The position numbers and the translations under genes are program-made. From NCBI GenBank assembly GCA_037044905.1, contig JBAOKB010000074.1, positions 620,001-684,000 on the forward strand: a stretch of DNA of 64,000 bases, written 5' to 3'. This DNA is from Hortaea werneckii (taxonomy: Eukaryota > Ascomycota > Dothideomycetes > Mycosphaerellales > Teratosphaeriaceae). The notes beneath the pieces were generated by a model. The model was not told where the DNA came from. It searched no databases and saw nothing but the letters and a program-made list of their open reading frames with translations. Below, piece by piece: positions 51,175 to 62,082 of the stretch. The first letter of the stretch is position 1. Every line of letters begins with the position of its first letter.

Positions 51175-52078
51175 TCACACTTCCTGGCACTCCCATTCCG
51201 CTACTGTGTACTCCACCCCACAGTATGCACAACGGACCCGCGGCAACGTTTGATCCAGATTCAATATCATTGTTGCCTCGCAGAAATCCTGAGAGTTTCC
51301 CGGACAGTAGTAGCGCGCCTCGTAGCCTTGCGGGCGAGGTGCTTCCTCGTACTTCCTCACACGACGCTCGACTGCTTTTGCATAGTCCAAAGCGAATTGT
51401 GGAAACGCGATCATGGTATTTGACAGCTCGGTCGTGCCTTTGGTGGAGAGGAGCCCTTTGTCAATGCCGAATGCTACAATGGCCTTGCGGATTTCTTCGG
51501 TAGCTGGACCAGTTTCCCAGGCGATGCGTGCGGCCTTTGAGAGCTCGATGCTCTCCGAATCGCACTGGAGCTCGTAGTTGAAAGCGTCAATTGCCAGTCT
51601 CTTGAGCGGCTCAATGTCGTACTTGTCCGCCATGACGCACATACGTACGTGATATTCGGCCGCCTTCGCGTGGTCGTCAGTCTTTCCGCCGCCGGGAGGT
51701 TCTGTGTACTTCAATCCATACAGGTAATTGACCAACGCTTCGACGCATGCAGCAGTGTCCACGGAGAGGTCCATTCGATGATCCTTTGCTTCCTGCGTAG
51801 TCTTTTGTCAACCTCAGCCATTCGGGGAGCGCGGAGCATCCTAACCTTTAAAACGCCATTGACTGCCTTTGCGAGCACTGGCGAATGCAGAGTGAGCACT
51901 AAGCCATGGACTTGGAACTCCTTTCCCTCGCAGACGATTGTGAAGTCCGTGGTGCTGCAGTCACCGGCAGCGCTATAACAAGCCGTCAGTGAGCGCACGA
52001 TTAATTGAAGCACATGACTAGAAGGACATACCTCTCCAGCGCTGCGACAAGTGCGGCTGTTGCTGCTTGGTCGGCCAT
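51175..52078 (-). CDS. BTB/POZ-domain protein
   Basis: Three exons: 52078-52032, 51972-51846 and 51792-51175, with introns GTATGT..TAG (59 nt) and GTTAGG..CAG (53 nt); 263 residues. The BTB core is STTDFTIVCEGKEFQVHGLV, LTLHSPVLAKAVNGVLKEAK, and VDTAACVEALVNYLYGLKYT; the typical DFTIVC..VHGLVL pattern (D-h-h ... H) is clear. The second half has a helix rich in Ala/Glu and a C-terminal pair of cysteines CAYCGVEYTVAEWEC, possibly a small zinc site. Fungal BTB proteins of this size usually lack a Kelch or BACK partner; the binding partner is unknown. Restored splice junctions (LER/AAGDCS and LK/EAKDHR) keep one frame. The small first exon encodes only MADQAATAALVAALE. Confidence 0.9.
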
Positions 52079-52282
52079 TGTGTGCAGAGCAAGTACTGTC
52101 AATAGGCTGGGGGCGTATGGCGTTTGGTGTAGGTGGATGCTATTCATGCGTACAAGCAGCTTTGCACTATGTATTGTCTCGACATCTCTAAAATGGCAGG
52201 TGCACTGGACGCACTTGCCGTAAACATACCAGAACCAGATCACACCACCCCACAGGCACCCTTCGATATCACGTGCAAACAA

Positions 52283-52921
52283 TCAAGCCATCTTCTTCCG
52301 CCGCAGCATCACTTCTTCATTTCGCCTCAGTTCTTCCCGGCTAGTCTCTATTGCCGCCTCGAGGCTCGCCTGGATCCTACCAGCGATCTCCTCTGCCGGC
52401 GTCTCCATACCCACCAGCCCAATAAACTTCCCTACCTTCCGCCTCTTGATCCGGATTCTTTCCTTATCACTCAACCCCGCGTACGGATTCGCTCTGTCCA
52501 CTTTGCTACTTTGAGAACCTGTCTCAGGCTGAGAGGGCAATACAGGGTGCTGGAGATCCTCAACCGTCTTCATAAGATCCGTAATGAATTCCTTCTCCAC
52601 CTGGGAAAGGCGACGGCTATGTCTCATTGCTGTCGTTGAAGGGGAGGCGACAGCAGCTGCTTCGGGGTGCTTGGCGAGGAAGTCTTTGTCCCAGTTCATC
52701 TGTGCGGGATAGTGATGCGTCCACGGACCTGGCGTGCTTTGGTGATAGTAATGTGCGATGCTGTCGAGCTGATCTTCGGTCAAGAGGTGGAATGCCATGA
52801 GCGTCTTTGGGAAATCTGGATGGGGTGGGCCTGAGGGGAGAGGTACCAGAGGTGCGAGTTTGAGCTGTAGAGTCGATAGTTTCTTCAGCAATGCGCTGTT
52901 GCGGCGTGTCGTTGGTGCCAT
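52283..52921 (-). CDS. Fungal protein of unknown function, 212 residues
   Basis: Not recognised by name. One frame starting MAPTTRRNSALLKKLSTLQL. Visible features: a short helical N-terminus, HLLTEDQLDSIAHYYHQSTP and GPWTHHYPAQMNWDKDFLAK (a repeated pattern of aromatic and His residues), a Ser/Arg-rich linker, and a basic helical C-terminus with VEKEFITDLMKTVEDLQHPV, RIRIKRRKVGKFIGLVGMET and EELRRNEEVMLRRKKMA. It has no signal peptide or membrane segment and is basic, so a nuclear role is possible. The continuous frame, start context and composition support coding. It converges with nothing nearby and lies downstream of the U2 gene on the same strand. Confidence 0.7.
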   Translation of the reverse strand: MAPTTRRNSALLKKLSTLQLKLAPLVPLPSGPPHPDFPKTLMAFHLLTEDQLDSIAHYYHQSTPGPWTHHYPAQMNWDKDFLAKHPEAAAVASPSTTAMRHSRRLSQVEKEFITDLMKTVEDLQHPVLPSQPETGSQSSKVDRANPYAGLSDKERIRIKRRKVGKFIGLVGMETPAEEIAGRIQASLEAAIETSREELRRNEEVMLRRKKMA

Positions 52922-53579
52922 GCTTCTGGTTTAGCTAGTGTTCTTTGCAGCCTGTTCGGTTTGGGAAGGGGAGCTCGTGTTGCGGCCGGCGCGTACGTAT
53001 GTCAGTTGTGAGCAAGTTGATGTCAGGACGGTTTGAGGTTGAACGATCCTTGAATGCCGCTGCTACTATTATGAGATTTCTTTGTTTCGTAGAACGGGTA
53101 AAGGTACGAATGAGATGTCTTGGTCCTGAACAAAGACGGCAGCCACCGTATGTTCCGAGCATTCTTTGTCTAGCATTGCCGGGCATCACTTGGTTTGCTT
53201 TGCACTATTGCGTTCGAAAAGGGAAATATCAGTCATCACGACTGTAGTGGACGGTGAACTAGATGGCCATGGAGTCACTCGCAATGGAGGCAGCACAGTT
53301 ACGCCGCCTTCCAATGGGAGCTTAGACCAGCCACATGAGAGGTCTTCCTGTCTGCTTGGTTGGAAGTTCGATGGGAGATTGACTCTGTGTGCGCCTAATT
53401 TCAGAAGAGTAAAAGCCTTGGTCAGCACACATACGTACCTACCTTGGTAGATACCTTGATCGTCTCCAGACCGCCACAGCACGGCCACACAGGGGCGCGT
53501 ACATAGGTTTGTTTCTTCTTTTCTAATCACTCTTCTCCAGTGTCCAGCAGCATGTGCTGAACAGTCTGATGAAAAGGAG
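52922..53579. other. Intergenic, no gene seen
   Basis: Between the 212-residue gene and the U2 snRNA gene. ORFs on both strands from 52935 to 53665 overlap and have no motif. TACGTACCTACCTTGG near 53432 is a TACCTA-type word. Nothing else was recognised. Confidence 0.5.
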
Positions 53580-53765
53580 GTTCGCGTCAGCTGGAGGCAG
53601 TGCAATACCAGCGACACGGTGCCCGGAGACATGAGCAAGCTCAGCGGCCTCCGGACGAGTTGCAAAAATAAGAATAATCTTGAATGTGTCCGTAGACACG
53701 TTTCAGAGATTAAACTGAAAAGAACAGATACTACACTTGATCTAAGCCAAAAGGCAAAGAGAGCT
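53580..53765 (-). ncRNA. U2: U2 spliceosomal snRNA
   Basis: The minus strand from 53765 matches the conserved 5' half of U2 at once. It has CTCTTTGCCTTTTGGCTTAG (stem-loop I), AGATCAAGTGTAGTATCTGT with the branch-site-recognition element GTAGTA, and CAGTTTAATCTCTGAAACG (stem-loop IIa). After it come the Sm site ATTTTTG near 53665, stem-loop III and stem-loop IV with the loop GGTATTGCACTGCCTCCAGC. U2 base-pairs with the intron branch point. Both ends are set by homology, so they may be off by a few bases; length about 186 nt. It is transcribed away from PWP1, which starts 285 bases upstream on the other strand. The antisense ORF at 53619-53849 is a shadow. Confidence 0.95.
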
Positions 53766-54050
53766 AAAGAAGAAAGAAAAGAGGAAGAGGAAGAGGCAGC
53801 GAGTGAAGGTTGCTTTTGTGCTTGGAATTCGTTAGCGCGGATGAGGTAAGCAGGAGGGGCATGATCGAAAACTGACTCATTTGATGCCTGAAAGCTGGCC
53901 CTTCTGCCTGAAACATGACTCGAAAGATTGCTCAGCCCGCGCCGGAGCCCGGCAGCTGGTATCGATAAGGTATTTGGGGCGAGGCCAAAATTTCATGGCG
54001 AGACGTCTTTCACATGCCAAAGCAGACGATCCTGTCGCATTCATCGTAAA

Positions 54051-55733
54051 ATGTCTATGATCACGGCGACCACATGGGTGCCGCGCGGGTACGCGGCGGC
54101 CTACCCAACCAAATATGTCTTCGACGAGGACGAGTACGCGCGCATATCGAAGCTGGCCAAGTTGGAGCTGGACGATGCCAAAGAAGGACTTGAAGACGCA
54201 AAGGATGCGTTGAATAAGAACAACGGCACGGCGGATGGGAAGCAGACCGAGTCAGGTGCTTCAAAGATGGACGAAGACGACAAGGACGAGGACGAAAAGA
54301 GCGAAAAGGGCGCGGAGGAAGATGACGAAGACTTGAAAGAATACGATATGGAGCATTACGATGACGAGCCAGAGAAGGTCGACGAAGACCAGGGCGATGA
54401 GGAAGAGGAAGGCGTGAACAGCATATTCGGCAACATCAAATCGCTGGCTTACTATAAGGACCAGAATGAGGACCCTTACATCAAGCTGCCAGAAGCAGGC
54501 GATGCATCCGACGACGAAGAACGCGAGGAATTGCAGATCATGCCCACGGACAACATGGTGCTCGCCGCCAGGATAGAAGACGAGGTGGCTCATCTGGAAG
54601 CCTATGTGTACGAAGATTCCGCAGATAATCTCTACGTCCACCACGACGTGATGTTGCCTGCTGTACCTCTCTGTGTGGAATGGCTGAGCACGAAGCCCAA
54701 CACTGCATCTGAGCGCGGCAACTTCGCGGCTGTGGGTACCATGGATCCGGACATCGAACTGTGGGACCTGGATATAGTCGACTGCATGTATCCGACTGCC
54801 GTCCTCGGCCAGAATGCACAAGCTGGCGCTGAGGGGCCAACCGAGCCCGTGACGAAAAAGAAGAAGAGAAAGAGCAAAAAAGCCAACAGCGCCTACCACG
54901 TTGACTCGGTGCTCTCGTTAGCAGCGAACAGGCAGCACCAGAACCTCCTAGCCTCAGCATCCGCCGACAAGACGGTGAAGCTATGGGACCTGAACACCTG
55001 CACAGCTGCCCACTCCTACAACCACCACACGGACAAAGTCTGCGCCCTCGCCTGGCACCCTACGCAGTCCGCCGTCCTCCTCTCCGGCTCCTACGACCGC
55101 ACCGTCGTCGCCGCCGACATGCGTGCCCCAGAAGCCAAAGTCCCACGGTGGGGCGTCGAAAGCGACGTCGAACAAGTCCGCTGGGACCCGCACAACGACA
55201 GCAACTTCTATGTCAGCACGGAAAACGGCGTCCTACACTGCTTCGACGCGCGCCAGCTCCCCAGCAGTCCCGAGGAAAGCAAAGCGCTTTGGCGCCTCCA
55301 AGCCCACGAGAAGAGCCTGTCCACTTTCTCCGTCAACCCCGCCGTGCCCGGCTACCTTGCAACGGGAAGCTCGGACCGCACAGTCAAGCTCTGGAACATC
55401 GACCCCTCGCTCTCCGGCCCGAGCATGGTCGTCAGTCGAGATCTGGGTGTCGGGAAGGTTTTCTCTGCGAACTTCGCCCCCGATGAGGCGGTCGCCTTCC
55501 GGCTGGCTGTCGCGGGGAGCAAAGGCGCAGTGCAAGTGTGGGATACGAGTACGAATAAGGCTGTCCGGGAGGCTTTCGCCACGCGGGCGAAGATGCCTGA
55601 GGGCGATGTGGAGGAGCGGACGGTGGCTTTGGAGAGGGATGATGAGGAGGCGGAAGAGGAGGAAGAAGCCGCTGAGGCGGAGGAGAATGGTGGGGGTGGG
55701 GAGGGGGGATGGGAGAGCATGGACGAGGACTAA
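54051..55733 (+). CDS. PWP1: WD40 ribosome-biogenesis protein PWP1
   Basis: A nucleolar WD-repeat protein for rRNA processing and 60S assembly. One frame of 560 codons from 54051 (MSMITATTWVPRGYAAAYPT); the second Met (54057) gives MITATTWVPRG, the form closest to yeast, so either start is possible. The N-terminus is the family's FDEDEYARISKLAKLELDD, then an acidic stretch (residues 70-125). GNIKSLAYYKDQNEDPYIKL is a PWP1 hallmark. WD repeats follow: AVGTMDPDIELWDLDIVDCM, LASASADKTVKLWDLNTCTA, LLSGSYDRTVVAADMRAPEA, and ATGSSDRTVKLWNIDPSLSG, with the usual Asp and Trp positions. A Lys-rich patch (TKKKKRKSKKANSAY) near residue 275 may be a nuclear signal. The end is Glu/Gly-rich. The 3' end converges with the esterase gene, 112 bases away. 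Confidence 0.95.
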   Translation: MSMITATTWVPRGYAAAYPTKYVFDEDEYARISKLAKLELDDAKEGLEDAKDALNKNNGTADGKQTESGASKMDEDDKDEDEKSEKGAEEDDEDLKEYDMEHYDDEPEKVDEDQGDEEEEGVNSIFGNIKSLAYYKDQNEDPYIKLPEAGDASDDEEREELQIMPTDNMVLAARIEDEVAHLEAYVYEDSADNLYVHHDVMLPAVPLCVEWLSTKPNTASERGNFAAVGTMDPDIELWDLDIVDCMYPTAVLGQNAQAGAEGPTEPVTKKKKRKSKKANSAYHVDSVLSLAANRQHQNLLASASADKTVKLWDLNTCTAAHSYNHHTDKVCALAWHPTQSAVLLSGSYDRTVVAADMRAPEAKVPRWGVESDVEQVRWDPHNDSNFYVSTENGVLHCFDARQLPSSPEESKALWRLQAHEKSLSTFSVNPAVPGYLATGSSDRTVKLWNIDPSLSGPSMVVSRDLGVGKVFSANFAPDEAVAFRLAVAGSKGAVQVWDTSTNKAVREAFATRAKMPEGDVEERTVALERDDEEAEEEEEAAEAEENGGGGEGGWESMDED

Positions 55734-55845
55734 ATACCATGGTTCGTTACGGAATATCAATCGTGTGCGATGAGGGCGTTCCACCCTGCGTCCGTCATTT
55801 CGCATTTGCCGCATCATTCATCTCATTTTGGTCATCATTTTCCCG

Positions 55846-57666
55846 TTATGTCCGCAGAGCTCCCACGCCGACCGACTGCGTCACGTAATTGTACGCCCCC
55901 GACCTGAAGTTGTCGGGGATCAAAGTATTCCTCAAAGCTCTCAGGTTCAACAACTGCGGGTTACCTGAGCTATTGGTCCACTGTGGCCAGTTGATCAGCG
56001 GCGCTGCAGTCGAGATTGCATTGGGGTTCAAATTGTTCACGAAGCTGATGTAGTAGGTCTGAGTTGTAATGAACGGGAGATTCTGACCCAAGATGCCATA
56101 ATCGGCAAACAGAAGATCTGACCCGTGGAAGGTCCCGAGGATGGGTGTCCCCTGTAGGTACTGTGCAAGGTAGCTCCAGGCCTGGATGCCCTGCGAGGTG
56201 ATGAGGTCGAGGTAGTATCGCCGGGTTAAGGTGAATGTAATGTCGCCGAGAATGGCTGCCAGCCGTTTGAATTGCGGGTAGATGTTGTTCAGGCTTCCCG
56301 TGTCGAAGGGTGAACCGGCCGGCTGACCGAGGAGTGGTTGGTTGGGATACTGCGCTACGAGTCCTGTTATGTCGGCCCGGACATTGGGATCCTCAGGGAA
56401 GTATGAGGCGAGATAGTCGATCAGCTGATCGTTGGTGGTGATGTTGTTTTGGAAAAGGGAGAAGAGGGTCCCCTCGTCCCTTTGATCGCCAACGATGACA
56501 GGTACTTTCGCAATCTGGCCGTTTTGCACGCTCACCTCTGGCGACAAGGCGAAGAAGTTGTCACCAGGGTCCGGACGCGGGAGGTAGCTCAGGTCTACAG
56601 CTCGGTAGCTGAGGATACCTGGCACACTGTTTACAGCGCGGAGGAACGTCTGATAGGGGGCTGCGCGGAGGCAAGCGAGCTTGTCGTCGCTGCCACTACA
56701 TCCTGCTGCTGATACTACGGTGTCGTATACCGTCTGCGCCTTTGGGGTAGTGACAGTGTTGGCTGGAATGATCGATCCAGAATTCATAATGGCCCCGCGG
56801 AAGAGAGGCTTGCCATTGTACGTGTTGTCACCACCGTTGATGATCGTGTGGTCCATCACTGAGATGGCGCCAGCAGATTCACCCCAGATCGTAACCTTCT
56901 CGGGATCACCACCGAAACCGGCAATGTTGTCTTGCACCCATTGAAGACCAAGCCGTTGGTCACGCAGGCCAAGGTTAGTCGAACCCTCTTTCGCCAGATC
57001 ATCACCGGCCAGAAAGCCGAAGCCACCAACTCTGCCTAATATCAGTCCAAGAGATCAAAGCCTGTAAAGCTTTAAGAGGACTTACCTGTATCCCACGCTG
57101 ACATACATGATGGGCTGCCCAAGATCTACCGATTTCTGGATGATCTTGCTTCCGTCAAACATGCTGGCCCATCCGGCCTCAAAGCCGCCGCCATAGATCC
57201 AGAACAGAACGGGCAGCTTGGCATCTTTGCTCGTCCCGGCAGGCCTCTGGACGTTGATCTGCAGGCAATCCTCATCCTCATTTAGGACTTTCTGGAAAAG
57301 AGGCGTATTGAGCAGTTCTCCCAGTACGTCTGAAGGGATATCGTTGGGCAGATCTGTACCGTCAACTTGAAAGGCAAACTGCGGACATGCTTTCGCAGGA
57401 GCTGTTGCAGTAAATGTCCCACCTGCAAAGGCCGAGGTACGGGACTGTGGTGGCTTGAGCCGTAGAGTGCCTGTAGGTGGGAGAGCGAAAGGAATGCCGG
57501 AGAAGGAGTCAACGTTGTTAGTAGTGCTGCCAACAACGGTTCCGTTCTTGATTGTTGCAGAAGGGGCTGCCGCTCGTTCTTCGATCTGAGCCGGCGCTGC
57601 TCGCTCTTCAACTGGGAGAGCGAAAGCAGAGGCGATAAAGAGCGCTTGAAGGAACAAGTTGTACAT
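55846..57666 (-). CDS. Secreted type-B carboxylesterase/lipase
   Basis: Two exons, 57666-57086 and 57031-55846, with a 54-nt intron (GTAAGT..GCAG) that restores VGYR/VGGFGFLAGDDLAKEG; 588 residues. The signal peptide is MYNLFLQALFIASAFA, cut before LPVEER; an in-frame ATG 10 codons upstream (57696) is less likely. Type-B carboxylesterase blocks: SFSGIPFALPPTGTLRLKPP, EDCLQINVQRPAG, LFWIYGGGFEAGWA (oxyanion GGG), and the nucleophile elbow VTIWGESAGAISVMDH (Ser in GESAG). The acid is in GDQRDEGTLFS and the His in GTFHGSDLLF, completing the triad. The Candida rugosa lipase-type family is closest by motif; the substrate is not shown. Likely extracellular. The only other gene nearby, PWP1, is unrelated. 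Confidence 0.92.
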
Positions 57667-59088
57667 GGTGAAGGAGATGAAAACGACGGCAGGCAAAGCG
57701 AGCTTTGCAAGAGCAACAGGCGTCCTTCGAGCGATTTGCTTCTTACTGGAGAGGCAACGCTATAAGGGCGTATTGGAACCTAGTACCTACCTCGGAGGTT
57801 TTCTACATATTGCCTTGCCAGAGCCGAGCGCGAGCATGTGCAACGACCTTCATAATTCAGCCCCAGAGACTGCTATAGGCACGGCGCTAGGTGTCGCAAT
57901 AGCCACGCGGCATATGTTTCCAAATCGGCATGATGGCTCGGGCATGATCGGCAGCAGTGACGGCATCCAGGCGGATGGTGGAAGACCAAGTACCAGGCGA
58001 GGGGAGGGGCATGCCATCGGTGAAGTCTATATACGGCTGAGAGTGTTAAGAAAAGCGGCTGTTTGCGAAACTGAATTCAGCTATAGCCAATCAAAGCTCG
58101 ATCATATCAATTATTGGCAGCTGCCTCGGTAGACCGTTGGCGGCAGTGGGCTTGCCGGTTATGCACTCTTTTAATGTTGACACCATCTTGTTGCTTTTGG
58201 GATTATGGTCCCATGATAGAGGAGTCACCAGTCTAGAATGACGGCTGTTGGATCGTGACTTTCTTAGCGACGTAGACTTTGGGCGCAGTACGTACCTGCC
58301 ATTCTTGGGCAGACGGCCGAAGGGATCGACAACTTGGACGGTGTGAAGTTTCGCTATGTAAGCATGTGAAAGAGGCCGCAAGTCCTGCCTCATTCTCGTG
58401 CCTGGCCGGCGAGATGTTGTCTAAATGTGAGGTTATCAATGTTGGCCTGCTGTGTCAGATGCTACAGCAAAGCTCAAGGTCCCTATGATCACCATGATTG
58501 CGACGGTGACTTGCTATCCCCGCGAAGTGTGCACTTGAACCAAAGCTCCCTAGCATGGGTCTGGCGAGAATGCGCGCTGTATATCATTTGCTTGCCGTGG
58601 TCATCCAGTAGAGACAATTATGTCCTTGTGCCTTTCTCTCGTGAAGACGGAAGCTGCACAGCAGCACAGCACAGAGACGGGTAGCGTATCCTTCTGTCGC
58701 TCGTCGCGAGATAGAAGGCCTCGACAGTTTTCTTTTCTTTTCTTTTTTTTTTGGTTAAATATTTCCCGGCACTGGTTTGCGAGGAGTGTGTACTCATGTT
58801 ATTATTGACGACTTAGCCACTCTCTATTTTCCCAAGATTTATTTTGTAGTATGTTTCTCATAACAGGGTCTCCACCTCCAGGGAGCGCAAGGCCAAGGAA
58901 GAGAAGGTGACGGGAGACGCCAACTCCAGCTCCGAGCTTGACTCAGCTGCGTGGTCAGAAAGTCTGTCCGTGACTCGTGCCCGAACGCAATACGCCCTCT
59001 GAATCCATCTCACTACACGCGACTCTTGACATCTTTCGTGCAGGCACGGAATAGCCGTCGAAAGCGCGGCGCTCTTGGAAATTGCACC
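57667..59088. other. Intergenic, no gene seen
   Basis: About 1.4 kb between the esterase start and the PRP16 start (divergent). It contains TAGTACCTACCTCGG near 57780, a long pyrimidine run TTTTCTTTTCTTTTCTTTTTT near 58730-58752 and AT-rich sequence to 58860. Short ORFs in all frames lack motifs. PRP16 has in-frame codons upstream to 58951, but the conserved start is 59089. Confidence 0.5.
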
Positions 59089-62082
59089 ATGTCGGACGAC
59101 GACCGAAGTGCGAAACGCCGTCGCCTTGAGAGCGGCGAAGAGCACCTGTCTATACAACCGCGAAGGCATGCCCGTGAAAACGAGAAAAATCGATCCCAGA
59201 ACGGCGCCCGACAGCGAGATACAACCACCCGAAATGTTAATGACGAGACGGCTCGGCCGCGACAGGAGTTCGACGGACCAGAACCAGGGGTGTCTGCAGA
59301 AGATGCAGCCGCCCTTGATCGCGACTGGTACAACACTGGCGAAGAAGGCGGCGCGGTGCTAGGAGACGACATGCACAATCCCTTTGGAGGGACGGAAGAT
59401 GTGTCATGGGCAGACCAGGCGCGAGAGCAGGAACTTCTTGAGAAGAAAATGTTGGCCCGCCAGAAGGTCAACCCGCGGTTTATGCAACGGCAACGGGACA
59501 ATGATGCCTGGGAAGCCAACCGGATGCTGGCATCTTCTGTTGCGCAGACAAGAGATCAGGCAGGAGGCTTTGAAGACGATAACGAGGATGTGAGAGTCCA
59601 CCTGTTGGTACACGACCTGAAGCCGCCTTTTCTTGACGGCAAGACAGTCTTCACGAAGCAAGTCGATCCTGTGAGTGCTGTCCGAGACCCTCAAAGCGAC
59701 ATGGCAGTGTTTTCGCGGAAGGGCAGCAAGGTTGTCAGGGAGCGTAGACAGCAGAAAGAACGTCAGAAACAGGCTCAGGAAGCTACGGGTGTTGCTGGAA
59801 CGGCTCTAGGCAACGTGATGGGTGTGAAAGAAGAGGACACGGACTCAGCGGCTCCAACGGCGCAACCAGAGAAGAACGGAGAAGACGCTCGACCGACAAG
59901 CAAGTTCTTCAAGGACGACGAGAAGAAACCGAAAGACACGGGCCAATCCGATTTCTCCCGAACAAAGTCCCTTCGCGAGCAGCGTGAGTACTTGCCGGCA
60001 TTTGCTGTGCGAGAGGAGCTATTACGGGTTGTGCGCGACAATCAAGTTACGGTCATCGTGGGCCAGACCGGCTCCGGAAAAACGACGCAGCTCACTCAAT
60101 TCCTGATGGAAGACGGGTATGCCGCTTCTGGGCTCATAGGATGTACACAGCCTCGTCGTGTAGCGGCCATGTCTGTCGCGAAACGTGTTGCTGACGAGAT
60201 GGAGGTCCCGCTCGGTGGCGAAGTGGGCTATGCGATTCGCTTTGAGGACTGCACCAGCAAGGAGACGAAGATCAAGTACATGACGGACGGTGTACTGCTA
60301 AGAGAGAGCTTGACCAACCCAGACCTCGACCAGTACAGTTGTATCATCATGGACGAGGCGCACGAGCGAGCGCTCAATACTGATGTGTTGATGGGTCTCA
60401 TCAAGAAAGTTCTGGCGCGTCGAAGGGACTTGAAGCTGATTGTTACGAGTGCGACGATGAACGCGGAAAGGTTCGCGAGGTTCTATGGTGGAGCACCTGA
60501 GTTCTTCATTCCCGGTCGAACGTTCCCTGTGGATATCCAGTACTCGCGATCTCCGTGTGAGGACTACGTGGACAGTGCCGTGAGGCAGGTATTGGCGATT
60601 CACGTCTCGCAACCAGCAGGAGACATTTTAGTCTTCATGACTGGACAAGAGGATATCGAGGTTACCTGCGAACTTGTCGCAGAGAGATTAGCACAGTTGA
60701 ACGACCCGCCCAAGCTCTCGATTCTACCTATCTACTCTCAGATGCCTGCGGACCTACAAGCCAAGATTTTCGAGCGCGCAGAAGCTGGAGTACGGAAAGT
60801 CATTGTTGCGACGAATATCGCTGAGACATCCTTGACGGTCGACGGCATCATGTACGTTGTTGACACCGGATTCTCGAAGCTCAAGGTCTACAATCCTCGC
60901 ATGGGTATGGACACGCTACAAATTACACCGGTCAGTCAAGCCAATGCCAGTCAACGAGCTGGTCGTGCGGGACGGACAGGGCCAGGCAAAGCGTTCCATC
61001 TTTTCACCGAGCGAGCGTTCAGGGATGAGCTGTACCTTTCTCAGATTCCCGAGATCCAGAGAACGAACCTCGCAAATACGGTATTGCTTTTGAAAAGTCT
61101 AGGTGTGAAGGACTTGCTGGATTTCGATTTCATGGACCCGCCGCCTCAGGACACTATCACCACCAGTCTGTTTGATCTCTGGGCACTCGGAGCACTGACG
61201 AACTTGGGTGAGCTCACGGAGATTGGGAAACAGATGACGAGCTTCCCTATGGATCCGTCGCTGGCTAAGCTAGTCCTGATGAGTGCCAGCACGTACAACT
61301 GTTCCGAGGAAATGCTTACAATCGTCAGTATGCTGAGCGTTCCTTCCGTTTTCTACCGCCCTAAAGAGAGGTTGGAAGAAAGCGATGCCGCTAGAGAAAA
61401 GTTCTTCGTCCATGACAGCGACCATCTCACTCTTCTAACAGTCTATCAGCAGTGGGCGGCCAACGGCATGAAAGATGGTTGGTGCGTGAAGCACTTCCTC
61501 CACCCGAAAGCCTTGCACCGAGCTCGGGAGATTAGAGAGCAAATTCGAGACATCATGGAATCTCTCAAGATGCCACTGGTGAGCTGTGGCTACGATCTGG
61601 ACGTCGTCCGTGCCTGCATCTGCTCAGGCTACTACCATCAGGCTGCCCGGCGGAAGGGCCTGGGAGAGTACATCAACCTTCGCACGAGCGTCAGTGTCCA
61701 GCTGCATCCCACTTCGGCCCTTTACAACTCTGGTGATCCGCCTGACTACGTCGTCTACCACGAACTGATCCTGACCAGTAAAGAGTACATGTCGTGCGTC
61801 ACTGCAGTCGACCCGTACTGGCTTGCGGACCTAGGCGGTGTCTTCTACAGCGTCAAGGAGAAAGGTTTTGGAGCAGGCGTAAAGGGGAGAAGAGAGGTGG
61901 AATTCTCAAAGAAGGCCGAGCTTGAAAGGAGTATTGAGGATGACCGTGAGCGTGCGAAGCGAGATGCTGAGAAGGAGAAAGATGTTGGACTTCCGAAGAA
62001 AGCTTTGACGAGTAGCAAACCGGCCAATACGGTGAAGAAAGGCAGTGCGGTCGTGAAGCCGGCCATTGGCCGAGGAAGATAA
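59089..62082 (+). CDS. PRP16: DEAH-box splicing helicase PRP16 (DHX38)
   Basis: It drives the remodelling between the two catalytic steps of splicing. One frame of 998 codons with no intron, starting MSDDDRSAKRRRLESGEEHL. The N-terminal 330 residues are charged and disordered and carry the Prp16 landmarks DPQSDMAVFSRKGSKVVRER and GTALGNVMGVKEEDTDS. Motifs in order: VIVGQTGSGKTTQLTQFLME (Walker A), TQPRRVAAMSVAKRVADEME (Ia), CIIMDEAHERALNTDVLMGL (DEAH), VTSATMNAERF (SAT), ILVFMTGQEDIEVT (IV), VIVATNIAETSLTVDGIMYV (V) and QRAGRAGRTGPGKAFHLFTE (VI). The winged-helix, ratchet and OB-fold (HA2/DUF1605) regions follow, with LNPTSALYNS-like text LHPTSALYNSGDPPDYVVYH. It ends in a basic Lys/Arg tail. 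Intact over nearly 3 kb. Confidence 0.96.
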   Translation: MSDDDRSAKRRRLESGEEHLSIQPRRHARENEKNRSQNGARQRDTTTRNVNDETARPRQEFDGPEPGVSAEDAAALDRDWYNTGEEGGAVLGDDMHNPFGGTEDVSWADQAREQELLEKKMLARQKVNPRFMQRQRDNDAWEANRMLASSVAQTRDQAGGFEDDNEDVRVHLLVHDLKPPFLDGKTVFTKQVDPVSAVRDPQSDMAVFSRKGSKVVRERRQQKERQKQAQEATGVAGTALGNVMGVKEEDTDSAAPTAQPEKNGEDARPTSKFFKDDEKKPKDTGQSDFSRTKSLREQREYLPAFAVREELLRVVRDNQVTVIVGQTGSGKTTQLTQFLMEDGYAASGLIGCTQPRRVAAMSVAKRVADEMEVPLGGEVGYAIRFEDCTSKETKIKYMTDGVLLRESLTNPDLDQYSCIIMDEAHERALNTDVLMGLIKKVLARRRDLKLIVTSATMNAERFARFYGGAPEFFIPGRTFPVDIQYSRSPCEDYVDSAVRQVLAIHVSQPAGDILVFMTGQEDIEVTCELVAERLAQLNDPPKLSILPIYSQMPADLQAKIFERAEAGVRKVIVATNIAETSLTVDGIMYVVDTGFSKLKVYNPRMGMDTLQITPVSQANASQRAGRAGRTGPGKAFHLFTERAFRDELYLSQIPEIQRTNLANTVLLLKSLGVKDLLDFDFMDPPPQDTITTSLFDLWALGALTNLGELTEIGKQMTSFPMDPSLAKLVLMSASTYNCSEEMLTIVSMLSVPSVFYRPKERLEESDAAREKFFVHDSDHLTLLTVYQQWAANGMKDGWCVKHFLHPKALHRAREIREQIRDIMESLKMPLVSCGYDLDVVRACICSGYYHQAARRKGLGEYINLRTSVSVQLHPTSALYNSGDPPDYVVYHELILTSKEYMSCVTAVDPYWLADLGGVFYSVKEKGFGAGVKGRREVEFSKKAELERSIEDDRERAKRDAEKEKDVGLPKKALTSSKPANTVKKGSAVVKPAIGRGR

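Noticed and set aside
54261..54899. Hydrophobic 212-codon minus-strand ORF
   Set aside because: Complement of the acidic stretch of PWP1; hydrophobicity is a complement artefact.
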